A DNA stretch of 64,000 nucleotides from Methanobacterium_C sp963845285. GTDB lineage: Archaea; Methanobacteriota; Methanobacteria; Methanobacteriales; Methanobacteriaceae. Location: positions 100,487-164,486 of the forward strand of contig CAWJRO010000009.1 of NCBI GenBank assembly GCA_963845285.1, written 5' to 3'. Positions within the stretch are counted from its first letter, which is position 1. Each line of letters opens with the position of its first letter. Shown piece after piece: positions 1-8,493 of this stretch. A program made the translations under genes and the position numbers. The notes beneath the pieces were generated by a model. The model did not search any database. It saw only the letters and a program-made list of their open reading frames with translations, and was not told the origin of the DNA.

Positions 1-1
1 T

Positions 2-67
2 AAAGATGGTTTATATAGTTCAATTAGTTTATTTGAATCTGAAGCCTCGCAAGAAGCTAAAAAATAG
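2..67 (+). CDS. 3' end of an unidentified gene, cut by the left edge
   Basis: The first bases read as an open frame ending in TAG at 65-67, encoding a C-terminal peptide like KDGLYSSISLFESEASQ. The composition (Gly-Leu-Tyr-Ser-Ser, then a charged helix) looks protein-like, and codon choice matches the neighbours. Only 21 residues are visible, so no family can be named and the call rests on an open frame of modest length. Confidence 0.4.
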   Translation, partial: KDGLYSSISLFESEASQEAKK

Positions 68-331
68 AGTGATCCTTAGGATTTTAGTCCTGTACGATGT
101 AGAAAGATAAATTGATCCGTTGGATTATGAATTTGGTTCTGTAATGAATGTAAAAACCTAAAATATAAAAATTATTCTTAAATGCAATGTTCTGACTAAA
201 TTTTTCTATTATACTTAATTCTATTTTTAGATAAATTTGAGGTTAATTAATAAAACGTTTATTATTTAAAAAATAGATAATAACACTGTGAAATTATACT
301 TCAAGTATATTCCAGAAATGGAGGTAATCTC

Positions 332-691
332 ATGGTGAAATGGAGTGTTGTGTTTGTGGGGTTTATTTTATCGATAGTTTTCTCGGCCATATTTGGGATG
401 CTCTCCCCTACGTGGGGTTCTAACCTTGGACTCTTTATAGCAGGTTTAATAGTGGGATTGATGGTTGGCGGTGTTTGGGATGGTTTGGCAAATGCTGCAG
501 TTGCAGGTGCTTTTGGCGCCATAGTCATAGCTATTCTTATCCTGGTTGGAGGAGCAATATTCTATGGTTTAGCAGGTTTTGTAACTGGAGCCGTTACAGG
601 AGGTTTGCTTGTAATAGTTGCCCTGATACAATCTTTGATAGTTATGGGATTGGGAGGAGCAATCGGAGGCCTTTTAAGGGGTAAAAGTTGA
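332..691 (+). CDS. DUF5518-type small membrane protein
   Basis: A 119-residue, almost wholly hydrophobic protein, rich in Gly, Ala, Val and Ile, with about four membrane segments (residues 5-24, 31-50, 56-83, 87-113). It resembles the DUF5518 family, which is common in Methanobacteriales and of unknown function. The ATG is preceded by GGAGG at a good distance (about 318-322), which fixes the start. It is a lone gene facing the convergent ASCH-TPR gene. No catalytic or metal-binding residues are visible. Family name from memory; the membrane nature is clear from sequence. Confidence 0.75.
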   Translation: MVKWSVVFVGFILSIVFSAIFGMLSPTWGSNLGLFIAGLIVGLMVGGVWDGLANAAVAGAFGAIVIAILILVGGAIFYGLAGFVTGAVTGGLLVIVALIQSLIVMGLGGAIGGLLRGKS

Positions 692-778
692 AAAATAAGT
701 AATATCTAAACCAAAAAAATTTAATGTTTAAATTTTTTTAATAAAAAGTACTTTCTTTTTTAAAATATGGGTCAGTGT

Positions 779-1912
779 TTAAAGGTTCTCCAAACATTCA
801 TCCCTAAGTATCTTAGAATCATCATTATCTGGATTTATAATCAGTGCTTTTTTAAAATATTTCATGGCATCTTCAAACTGGTGTAACTCCATGAATGCAA
901 CCCCTTTGTTGTTCAAAATTATATCGTTTCCAGTATCAAGACTTAGTGCTTTGTCGTAGCATTCAATTGCTTCTTTAAAACGTCCAAGCTCAAGAAGGGC
1001 GTTCCCCTTACGGTTCCACGTTGATGCATCAGCTGAATCATCAAGACAGAGTTCCAATGATTTATCGTAGCATTCTAGAGCTTCATCGGCCCTATCCATT
1101 TCAGATAAGATGTTCCCTTTTGCATTCCACACATCCGGGTCTTCTGGGGTGATTTCCAGTATTCGGTTGTAAAAGTCCAGAGCTTCCTTAAACCTTCCAA
1201 GCACTTCTAAAATAAATCCTCTCCAGTAGAGCACAACAACGTTTTTATCATTCAATTTAAGAGCTTTGGCACTGGATTTTAATGCTTCCTCTGGTTTGCT
1301 GGAGTTTAGAAGGGCTATTGCCCTGTTGTTCCATATGAACTCATTTTTTGGGTCTAACTTCAGGGCTTTGTCGTAACATTCGATGGCTTCTCTGAATTTT
1401 CCGAGACGTGAAAGGTTATCTCCCTTTTTATTCAACAGGTAAACATCTTCAGGGTCGATGTTAAGCGCCGCTGTGTAACACATAACAGATTTATTGAATT
1501 TACCCACATCAAAGAGTATATCAGCTCTTTTGGTTATCATAGACTTTTCATCTATTTTTTTACCTTCCCAGTCGTCAATTGGAAGTTTTTTAAACCTTAT
1601 AACCTGGAAAAGAGAATTGTTTTCAGTATCATTGGGATACATCTTTTTGAACTCTGTTTCAAGCTCTGAAGCAGTATTAAAACCCTCTTCACGGGCCAGA
1701 GTTTCATTTTTGATGAGATCCTCGAATTTCACAACCTCAACATCGGTTACTTTAGCTTCAAAAAGCTTTCTCCGTTCCTTTGAAACCAGGTTCCAGTAAC
1801 AGTGCAGCCTGTCACCAGGGGATAACGGTTTTTTCCAGAGTTTCCTGATTGTGGTGGTCTTTTTGCCTGTTATAAGCTCAACATGACGACTTCCAAAGAG
1901 TAAAATTGGTAT
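779..1912 (-). CDS. ASCH domain plus TPR repeat protein, apparent AUA start
   Basis: The N-terminal about 105 residues form an ASCH domain (PUA-like, predicted RNA-binding): PILLFGSRHVELITGKKT, then LSPGDRLH and a distal FQVIRFKKL. About seven TPR units follow, with the repeated core AIECYDKALKLDP, giving a protein-interaction solenoid. The only conventional start (GTG at 1732) would cut the ASCH domain in half. The open frame continues upstream to an AUA codon at 1912-1910, placed about 6 nt after a strong GGAGGG ribosome site, with no in-frame ATG/GTG/TTG before the stop further upstream. Either AUA initiates or a former ATG has mutated. ASCH suggests an RNA-linked role; the substrate is unknown. 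Confidence 0.75.
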   Translation of the reverse strand: MPILLFGSRHVELITGKKTTTIRKLWKKPLSPGDRLHCYWNLVSKERRKLFEAKVTDVEVVKFEDLIKNETLAREEGFNTASELETEFKKMYPNDTENNSLFQVIRFKKLPIDDWEGKKIDEKSMITKRADILFDVGKFNKSVMCYTAALNIDPEDVYLLNKKGDNLSRLGKFREAIECYDKALKLDPKNEFIWNNRAIALLNSSKPEEALKSSAKALKLNDKNVVVLYWRGFILEVLGRFKEALDFYNRILEITPEDPDVWNAKGNILSEMDRADEALECYDKSLELCLDDSADASTWNRKGNALLELGRFKEAIECYDKALSLDTGNDIILNNKGVAFMELHQFEDAMKYFKKALIINPDNDDSKILRDECLENL

Positions 1913-1980
1913 GTAACACCCTCCAAAACAATGATTTATATTAAAACAATTTAAGAGTTATAATAAATTTAATAATTTAA

Positions 1981-2033
1981 TTCAACTTAAACACATTTTC
2001 AACTTAAACACATTTTCAACTAAACACATTTTC
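1981..2033. repeat. Tandem repeat, about 3 x 17 bp
   Basis: Three head-to-tail copies of TTCAACTTAAACACATT, the third lacking one base, lie in the AT-rich gap 1913-2374. The rest of that gap holds no gene I can support. It looks like a recent slippage duplication. Confidence 0.8.
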
Positions 2034-2374
2034 ATGGAAATGATCTTTCTTTCTATTAGAACTGACCTATTCGAAATGATCTATCCGAATGATTTAATTT
2101 TCATAGATGATTTAATCCTCTGGATGTGATTAATTCAGAAAATGGACATTTTGAAAATATGGTCTAATTTTATAGTCTTATCTTATTTTATGAAACTAAC
2201 ATTTATTTCTATCTTATTTAATCCCCCATGATCCACTCATAAATTCCATTAATCCCTATGATTACCAAATTTTAATCAAAAACTGATTTTAAGAGGGATA
2301 CATCCTAAAATCTGTGTAAGAATTTCAGTGCCTGCATCTAAACTAATTCAGATTCAGTTTTTGTTTTTCAATTT

Positions 2375-3088
2375 TCATTCCACAATTTCATCGGCGAACT
2401 CAGATGTTATGATTTTAACTTTCTTTAAAAAAGGTTTCACAGTCTTTGCAATCTTTAGAAGTTCATTTCTTGAAGGATTGGCTATTTCATGCAACCTGTC
2501 ATCTGCGACAACCTTGTTTCTGAACTGTTGAATTGTATAGATGTCGCATTTTATGGTCTTTGCAATTTCCAGAATATCTTCTGGGTTCAAAAGGCCTGGA
2601 ACGTAGGTTGTTCTGCATTCAAGGTATGTACCTGATTTAAGGCAGACTTCCATACTCTTTCTGGCACATTCTCCAGGGTCTCTACTTAATTTACATTCCC
2701 CCAAAATCTTTTCGTAACTATTAAATGGGGCTTTGACATCCAGTGCAACATAATCAATCCAATTTATAAGTTTTTCAAGTCTTTCAGGATAATATCCGTT
2801 TGTTTCAAGCTTGATTTCTAAATTGCATTGTTTACAGTACTTTAAAATTTCTAAAATTTCTTCATATTGAATGAGTGGCTCTCCACCTGTTATAACAACA
2901 CCATCTATGAAATCTGCAGAATCATCAATCTTTTGAATGATATCATTGATTGATACTATATTTCCTCCTTCTATGAGGTCTGGATTATGGCAGTATGGGC
3001 AGGTTAACATGCATTTGGCTGTAAATATAACAAGAGACATTTTGCCTGGAAATTCAATTGATGATACGAGCATGGTGCCTATTTCCAT
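2375..3088 (-). CDS. nrdG: Radical SAM protein, anaerobic ribonucleotide reductase activase type
   Basis: A 237-residue radical SAM enzyme. The CX3CX2C cluster motif (KCMLTCPYCHNP) lies near residue 30, followed by the GGEP motif (VVITGGEPL). The short architecture, with DVKAPF in the middle, matches the NrdG-like activase family that installs the glycyl radical in class III ribonucleotide reductase; the related pyruvate formate-lyase activases are the alternative. The reductase (nrdD) is not in the window. The ATG at 3088 is preferred over the one at 3097 because AGGATGA lies just upstream of it and overlaps the earlier codon. It appears monocistronic. Confidence 0.78.
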   Translation of the reverse strand: MEIGTMLVSSIEFPGKMSLVIFTAKCMLTCPYCHNPDLIEGGNIVSINDIIQKIDDSADFIDGVVITGGEPLIQYEEILEILKYCKQCNLEIKLETNGYYPERLEKLINWIDYVALDVKAPFNSYEKILGECKLSRDPGECARKSMEVCLKSGTYLECRTTYVPGLLNPEDILEIAKTIKCDIYTIQQFRNKVVADDRLHEIANPSRNELLKIAKTVKPFLKKVKIITSEFADEIVE

Positions 3089-3342
3089 TTTTATCATCCT
3101 GTTAATGTTAATTAAATGGATTTTTTAATCCTTCTTTTTATGATCTTAACTTTCTTTAAAATCCTTAATTTCATTATTACTCAATTTTTATCTTTGCTCT
3201 ACAGATTTAAGAAGATGTATTTTAAGGATCTAATTAAAATCACGGTACTTTACTATTAAAAGGTACTTTAACCAAGTACTTTAACTATTAAAAATCTCTA
3301 AAATCACATTACTTCCTAAAAGGTAATTTTAATCAATAATTC

Positions 3343-3399
3343 TTTTACAAACTTCAATAACCTGTTTTACAAACTTCAATAACCTCTTTTACAAACTTT
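3343..3399. repeat. Tandem repeat, about 2.6 x 22 bp
   Basis: TTTTACAAACTTCAATAACC plus two bases is repeated twice in full and once in part, just downstream of hisC. The gap 3089-3421 also carries looser copies of a GGTACTTTAACTATTAAA motif. No gene is visible in it. Confidence 0.8.
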
Positions 3400-3421
3400 A
3401 AATGGTTATTATATATTAAAA

Positions 3422-4522
3422 TCATCCAATTATATCTTTAAGTGCGTTTATGAACTTTTTATCTTCCTCAAGGGTACCCACACTTACCCTTATCCAGTAC
3501 TCATCCAGTTCCCTGAAAGATGTGCAGTCCCTGACAATAAACCCTTTTTTCATGAGTTCTTCTGTTAATTTGCTAGCTTTCATACCAGTTTTCCGGGTGC
3601 CGACCAGTATGTAGTTTGATTTGGACTCGTAAAGATTTAAATTATCAAATTTAGACATTTCACTGTACAATAATTCTCTGCTTTTCACTGAAAGTTCTGT
3701 GGATCGTTTGATATAATCCTTGTCGTCCAGTGTGGCTGAAGCTGCTACCTGTGAAAGTTTTGTAAGGCTGAATACAGGTTTCATACGGTACATATACTCT
3801 ATAATTTGTGGATTTGAGATTCCGTAACCTATCCTCATCCCTGCAAGGCCCATAACCTTTGAAAAGGTTCTTAAGATGAACAGGTTGTCATGGTCTTCCA
3901 GCAGTTCCACGTTGTTGACTCCTGAAAATTCGAAATATGCCTCATCCACAACAACTAGGGCATCTGTACTTTCAAGCACAGTTTTAATATCTTTTTTGTC
4001 TATAAGTCCGCCTGTGGGGTTGTTTGGGGTGCAGAGGAATATTAGCTTGGTCTTTGGAGACAGTGCCTTTATTACAGAATCCACGTCTAGAGTGTTTTTT
4101 TCCATATCCCATCTTGCAAAGACAGGTGCTCCCCCGTGGATATTGAGTGTGAACTCGTAGTACATGTATGAAGGCACAGGGACTATAAATTCATCTTCAG
4201 GTTCTATAAATGTTTTTCCAAGCACATCAAGAATTTCATCAGCGCCGTCGCCACCTGTAATCACATTTGATGGGGAAACTCCTGAATATTCTGCTATCTT
4301 TTTAACCAGACCATTTAAATTTGATTCAGGGTATTGATTTATTAGGTTGAGGTTTTCTTTTACAGCTTCAACAGCTTTTGGGGATGGACCGAGGGGATTC
4401 TCATTTGATCCAAGTTTTACTACTCTATCCGGGTCGACACCATATTTTGAAGCTATTTCTTCAATTGATCTTCCAGGAACGTATGGTTCAAGTTCTTCTA
4501 CAATCTTTCGGGGTGTAATCAT
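3422..4522 (-). CDS. hisC: Histidinol-phosphate aminotransferase
   Basis: PLP-dependent aminotransferase of histidine biosynthesis, converting imidazole acetol phosphate to histidinol phosphate with glutamate as donor. Visible signatures are the N-terminal LGSNENPLGPSP, the TPNNPTGG loop, the VVVDEAYFEF aspartate that contacts PLP, the catalytic lysine in RTFSKVMGLAGMRIGYG, and a C-terminal RVSVGT arginine. The 366-residue length is usual. The ATG at 4522 is chosen because GTGAGG, which overlaps the stop of the upstream gene, sits just before it; the in-frame GTG at 4531 is part of that ribosome site. It is coupled to the gamma-carbonic-anhydrase-like gene. Confidence 0.93.
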   Translation of the reverse strand: MITPRKIVEELEPYVPGRSIEEIASKYGVDPDRVVKLGSNENPLGPSPKAVEAVKENLNLINQYPESNLNGLVKKIAEYSGVSPSNVITGGDGADEILDVLGKTFIEPEDEFIVPVPSYMYYEFTLNIHGGAPVFARWDMEKNTLDVDSVIKALSPKTKLIFLCTPNNPTGGLIDKKDIKTVLESTDALVVVDEAYFEFSGVNNVELLEDHDNLFILRTFSKVMGLAGMRIGYGISNPQIIEYMYRMKPVFSLTKLSQVAASATLDDKDYIKRSTELSVKSRELLYSEMSKFDNLNLYESKSNYILVGTRKTGMKASKLTEELMKKGFIVRDCTSFRELDEYWIRVSVGTLEEDKKFINALKDIIG

Positions 4523-4527
4523 TATCC

Positions 4528-4998
4528 TCACTCATTTGATCTTGATATTTCAATGTATCTTAATGCATTATCTTTAATTTTATCTATTTCTTCCTTTTTA
4601 AGTTCCCTTACAGCTTTTGCAGGAACTCCCATTATTAAACTTCCCTCTGGAAATTCTCGTCCTTCTGTGACCACAGCCCCTGCAGCTATGATGCTATTTT
4701 TTCGAATCAGGGCACCGTTTAAGACGGTGGCATTCATCCCTATGAGGGAGTTTTCTTCAACTGTACAGCCATGGAGAACAGCAGCATGTCCCACAGAAAC
4801 AAAATCGCCTATTTTTAGGGGATAACCCTTTGAAGAGTGTAGTACGCAGTTGTCCTGAACGTTGGATGAACTGCCGATTGTTACAGGTTCCATATCTCCT
4901 CTTAAAACGGCGTTGAACCAGATTGATGACTTTGGGCTGATTTCAACGTCGCCTGTTATTCTTGCACCTTCAAATACTTTAACGCTTTCATGTATCAT
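4528..4998 (-). CDS. Gamma-carbonic-anhydrase-like hexapeptide protein
   Basis: A left-handed beta-helix protein of about 156 residues with repeated hexapeptides. It keeps the three metal-binding histidines of the gamma class: one in CVLHSSKG and two in VGHAAVLHGC. Family members bind zinc or iron and may hydrate CO2, but many are uncharacterised, so the activity is not assured. The start is uncertain: ATG 4998 gives the usual MIHESVKVF beginning and has GGATTTG upstream, while an in-frame ATG at 5022 would add eight residues. The stop overlaps the hisC ribosome site. A family A element lies just upstream at 5045 and may have displaced the native promoter. Confidence 0.85.
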   Translation of the reverse strand: MIHESVKVFEGARITGDVEISPKSSIWFNAVLRGDMEPVTIGSSSNVQDNCVLHSSKGYPLKIGDFVSVGHAAVLHGCTVEENSLIGMNATVLNGALIRKNSIIAAGAVVTEGREFPEGSLIMGVPAKAVRELKKEEIDKIKDNALRYIEISRSNE

Positions 4999-5044
4999 GT
5001 TTTCAAATCCATTATAATCCATTTCAGTACTTTTTTTATTTAAT

Positions 5045-5145
5045 GAGGCTGTCTCATGATTATTTGTGATTTATATAATTTTTTGAATTTAAAGCTCTAT
5101 TTACTCTTATTTTTTTTTACAGATTTTGAATTGTAAGACAATTTC
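5045..5145. mobile_element. MITE-like element, family A, copy 1
   Basis: A 101-bp non-coding element beginning GAGGCTGTCTCATGATTA and ending in a degenerate inverted copy (GTAAGACAATTTC). It is flanked on both sides by TTAAT, a 5-bp target duplication (5040-5044 and 5146-5150). It has the same internal sequence (GAATTTAAAGC, then a T-rich tract) as the other five copies but is the most diverged. Confidence 0.85.
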
Positions 5146-5334
5146 TTAATGGTTTATAGGGGTGTTTATATAAACCAATTTCATTAAAAATAATTTATTT
5201 TATATCCCTATTTGAATTTATCCCTATTCAGATTCTTATATTAAGTTCATTAAAAATAAATTTTTTATTATTTTTTGACATTAGTGGGAAATAAAGAAAT
5301 CCTTAAATAAATAAAAATTTTCGTTATTTAAAAT

Positions 5335-6612
5335 TTATCCCCCATGATAATCAAGCACCACATGCTCCTGACGTGGCAGCACAATCTTGTTTGAGGGTAT
5401 ATCGCTGTAAATTATGGCTCCTGAACCGACCCTTGAATTAATTCCTACTTTTACACCGGGATTGAAGCTGGAATTTATACCTGTTTTTACGCCGTCCCCA
5501 AATACTGCTCCGAATTTGCGCCTTCCAGAATCAATTTTAGCTCCTTTAACGACAATTTTCACGTGTCCATCATCGAAACGCAGATTTGCAATGTTGGTAC
5601 CTGCTGCCACGTTACAATTTGCGCCTATGATTGAATCTCCCACGTATGAAAGGTGGTTAATATTGGTACCGTCCATTATAATAGAATTTTTGATTTCAAC
5701 GGCGTTTCCAATGCTAACATTGTCTGCTATAAATGTTGATTTCCTTAAATAATTGTTAGGACCTATATCGCAGTTTTCCCCTATGTAAACAGGTCCCATT
5801 ATGTAAGAACCGGATCTGATGATGCTTCCTTTACCAAGATGTACAGGACCGTGGATTGTGGCTCCTTCCTCTACGTCTCCTTCGATTTTGGTTTCAAGGT
5901 CCTTTAAAAAATGTTCGTTTACATCCAGAAGTTCCCAAGGCCTTCCAATATCGATCCATTTATTTTTGGATTTAAATCCTACAACTCCCCTATTTTCCCT
6001 TATTTGGATTAAAAGGGAATCTGTTATTTCATACTCTCCCCTCGGGGATTTTTCAGTTTTTTCGATTGCATCAAATATTAATGGGTTGAAAATATATATG
6101 CCTGCATTTATTAAATTACTTGGAGCTTCTTCAGGGGTTGGTTTTTCAATTATGTTGGTTATACGGTCTCCATCAAGCTCAACAACTCCGAATGATGATG
6201 GATCTTCAACTTCTGTCAGAACGAGTATTGATGAAGCATCTCCATGGTTGTACCTTCCTATTAAGGAATTTATAAGTTCGGGGTCAACTATTATGTCCCC
6301 ATTTAAAACTATAAACTCTTCATCGGCAATATTTGAAGCTTTTCCTATGGCGTGGGCTGTTCCAAGACGTTCCTTTTGGGTTAAGTATGTGATGTTCACT
6401 CCAAAATCTGATCCGTCTTTAAAGTGTTCCTTTATAACATCTTCATGGTACCCTACAACCATTGATATATCTTTAACGCCGGCGTCCCGCAGTGCCTCAA
6501 CATTGTACTGTAAAATTGGTTTTCCTCCAACTTTTAGCATTGTTTTTGGTCTTGTGATGGTTAATGGGCGCATCCTTGTGCCTTCGCCTGCTGTGAGTAT
6601 AACTGCCTTCAT
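5335..6612 (-). CDS. glmU: Bifunctional sugar-1-phosphate uridylyltransferase / GlcN-1-P acetyltransferase
   Basis: This 425-residue enzyme makes UDP-GlcNAc by acetylating glucosamine-1-phosphate and adding UMP. The N-terminal about 230 residues are a nucleotidyltransferase with the signature GEGTRMRPLT and the metal aspartate region VLNGDIIVDPE. Residues about 250-420 are a left-handed beta-helix acyltransferase with many IG/NAS/VGI hexapeptides. The layout matches the archaeal dual-function enzymes. AAGGATGA precedes the ATG. The downstream neighbour on the same strand is hisC's block; upstream is glmM, which makes its substrate, so the two genes form one pathway despite a 400-bp gap. Confidence 0.88.
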   Translation of the reverse strand: MKAVILTAGEGTRMRPLTITRPKTMLKVGGKPILQYNVEALRDAGVKDISMVVGYHEDVIKEHFKDGSDFGVNITYLTQKERLGTAHAIGKASNIADEEFIVLNGDIIVDPELINSLIGRYNHGDASSILVLTEVEDPSSFGVVELDGDRITNIIEKPTPEEAPSNLINAGIYIFNPLIFDAIEKTEKSPRGEYEITDSLLIQIRENRGVVGFKSKNKWIDIGRPWELLDVNEHFLKDLETKIEGDVEEGATIHGPVHLGKGSIIRSGSYIMGPVYIGENCDIGPNNYLRKSTFIADNVSIGNAVEIKNSIIMDGTNINHLSYVGDSIIGANCNVAAGTNIANLRFDDGHVKIVVKGAKIDSGRRKFGAVFGDGVKTGINSSFNPGVKVGINSRVGSGAIIYSDIPSNKIVLPRQEHVVLDYHGG

Positions 6613-7013
6613 AATAATTCATCCTTTAATCTATTAATCTTCAATGATTATGATTTAACTTGTTTACATCAATCTTTTCTATATAACTGGATCTAACAAT
6701 TTAACATCAAATCCTTATTCAAACATCAAATCCTTTAACATGATGATGGTTTAACACCAATTTTTTAATATTAAATGATATTGTTTAATATCAATCTTTT
6801 AACATTATGATGTTATAATTTAACACCAAATCTGTTTAAATAATAAACTATCTGATGATTTAACAACAAAAATTTCTCAAGCATCTCTATCTGATCTATT
6901 AATAGTATATTTAATATTCCTTTCTAATACTAATAATCTGGATTTCTATTATAAAAATCCTTTTAAAAAAGCTTCTTTCAATAAACCATAAAAAAAATGT
7001 TGTAAAAATAATA
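6613..7013. other. AT-rich gap between glmU and glmM
   Basis: No gene is seen. The stretch contains at least six loose copies of a TTTAACA(T/C)CAAATC-like motif in the same orientation (about 6699-6880), as if built by repeated local duplication and then decayed. A promoter for glmU is expected near its left end. Confidence 0.5.
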
Positions 7014-8453
7014 TTATAAAAATCCTTCTATGAACTTTGCACATTTATCTCTAATTGCTGTTGCTCTTTCTTTATCTGTTGCCTCAAGGGTTATTCTGAT
7101 GTAAGATTCTGTACCTGATGGTCTTATAAGAACCCAGCTGTTGTCATCCATTGAGATTCTGACACCATCTATTTGATTTATATCAACCACACCATCAAAC
7201 ATATCTGGAAGTTTATCTTCCACGCTCTTCATAATTATGTTTTTTTGGAAGTTCTCACAGATTATTTTGTCTCTTATGGTTGGATAACTTGGTATTTTAT
7301 CAAGAAGCTTTGATAATGGACCATGTTTCTGCACGATCTCTATAACTCTTAGCGCTGAGAGAATGCCATCTGGGCACATGCAGAAATTGGGATGAAGCCA
7401 TGTTCCTGATGGTTCGCCTCCAAAAGAAGCATGGTTTTCAGCAATTGCTTCTGCAACATGAACATCACCGACTTTTGTTCTTATAACTTTGCCTCCAACC
7501 TCATCCATACACCTGTCGGTGCATACGGACGCATCAACGGTTGTAACTATTTTTCCACCTATTTCGCGACTTACAAGGGCTAAAAGCTTGTCAAAATCGG
7601 CCATGTGTCCATTTTCATCTATTGCAACCATTCTATCTGCATCACCGTCGTGTGCAATCCCAATATCTGCCCCTGTGGCTTTAACAACCTTCATGAGTTC
7701 CTGAAGGTTTTGAGGTGATGGTTCAGGCATCCTTCCAGGGAAAAATCCGTCGGGTTGGGAATTCAAGGTTACAACAGAACACCCTGATTTCCTGAGAACA
7801 AGTGGTGAAATATATGAAGCTGCACCGTTTGCACAGTCTACAACAACCTTCACACCAGGATTTATATCTGCACTTTCAACCAGATCATTTATATAATCAG
7901 AAGTTATGCTTTTTATATCCTCAATTTTTCCTATATTTTCCCATGAAACTTTTATAAAACTTTTTTCATGGATTATTTTCTCGATGCTTCTTTCTTGTCC
8001 CTGTTTGTAAGCCATACCATCGGGATTCCAGAGTTTTATTCCGTTGTACTGAGGTGGGTTGTGGGATGCTGTTATCATTATACCTGCATCTGCACCCAAT
8101 TTCATGGTCGCATAACCTACAAGGGGGGTTGGAGCCATTCCAAGGCGTAAAACATCACAGCCTCCCTGAAGTATTCCTGAAACAACGGCATTTTCAAGCA
8201 TTTCACTGGAGGTTCGTGTATCGTAACCTATGACTATTTTACGTTTAGAATTTTTATTGGATAATTCTTCCTTAAGTTCTCCTGACACTTTTTCATCGGA
8301 TAATCCTTTTTGTTGTTCAGGCATTTTAACGTAAGTGGAAACTGCCATTCCAATTTCAACTGCAAGTTCTAGGGTTATATCTTCTGAAAGCTTACCTCTT
8401 ATACCTGATGTTCCAAAAAGTTTTGGGATTTGCTCTGGGATCTTAGAAATCAT
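7014..8453 (-). CDS. glmM: Phosphoglucosamine mutase
   Basis: Alpha-D-phosphohexomutase family, converting GlcN-6-P to GlcN-1-P, the substrate for the nearby GlmU. Signatures are LFGTSGIRG at the N-terminus, the phosphoserine loop MITASHNPPQYNG, the metal loop AHDGDADRM, the sugar loop GGEPSGT and the phosphate loop RPSGTESYIRI. The protein has 479 residues, longer than the usual about 450, because of a charged stretch of about 25 residues (around 45-72, Glu/Lys/Ser-rich) before KIVIGYDTRTSS. ATG 8453 is chosen because AGGAG sits 7 nt upstream; the open frame begins 51 bases earlier and would overlap apgM's stop. Confidence 0.9.
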   Translation of the reverse strand: MISKIPEQIPKLFGTSGIRGKLSEDITLELAVEIGMAVSTYVKMPEQQKGLSDEKVSGELKEELSNKNSKRKIVIGYDTRTSSEMLENAVVSGILQGGCDVLRLGMAPTPLVGYATMKLGADAGIMITASHNPPQYNGIKLWNPDGMAYKQGQERSIEKIIHEKSFIKVSWENIGKIEDIKSITSDYINDLVESADINPGVKVVVDCANGAASYISPLVLRKSGCSVVTLNSQPDGFFPGRMPEPSPQNLQELMKVVKATGADIGIAHDGDADRMVAIDENGHMADFDKLLALVSREIGGKIVTTVDASVCTDRCMDEVGGKVIRTKVGDVHVAEAIAENHASFGGEPSGTWLHPNFCMCPDGILSALRVIEIVQKHGPLSKLLDKIPSYPTIRDKIICENFQKNIIMKSVEDKLPDMFDGVVDINQIDGVRISMDDNSWVLIRPSGTESYIRITLEATDKERATAIRDKCAKFIEGFL

Positions 8454-8493
8454 GGTTAAACTCCTAATTTGAAATTCGACTCCTTGACTTAAG

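Noticed and set aside
1494..1799. Plus-strand frame opposite the ASCH-TPR gene
   Set aside because: It covers the ASCH/TPR junction in antisense; the minus-strand protein has recognisable domains and this one has none.
5819..6637. Long plus-strand open frame of 272 codons opposite glmU
   Set aside because: It is antisense to glmU, whose motifs are complete. The peptide is Ser/Pro/Ile-rich with no domain and no ribosome site, so it is a shadow frame.
6738..6860. ATGATGA and CTGA motifs resembling C/D box sRNA boxes in the glmU-glmM gap
   Set aside because: The boxes are too far apart (over 100 nt) for an archaeal C/D RNA, and no C'/D' pair or terminal stem is visible.
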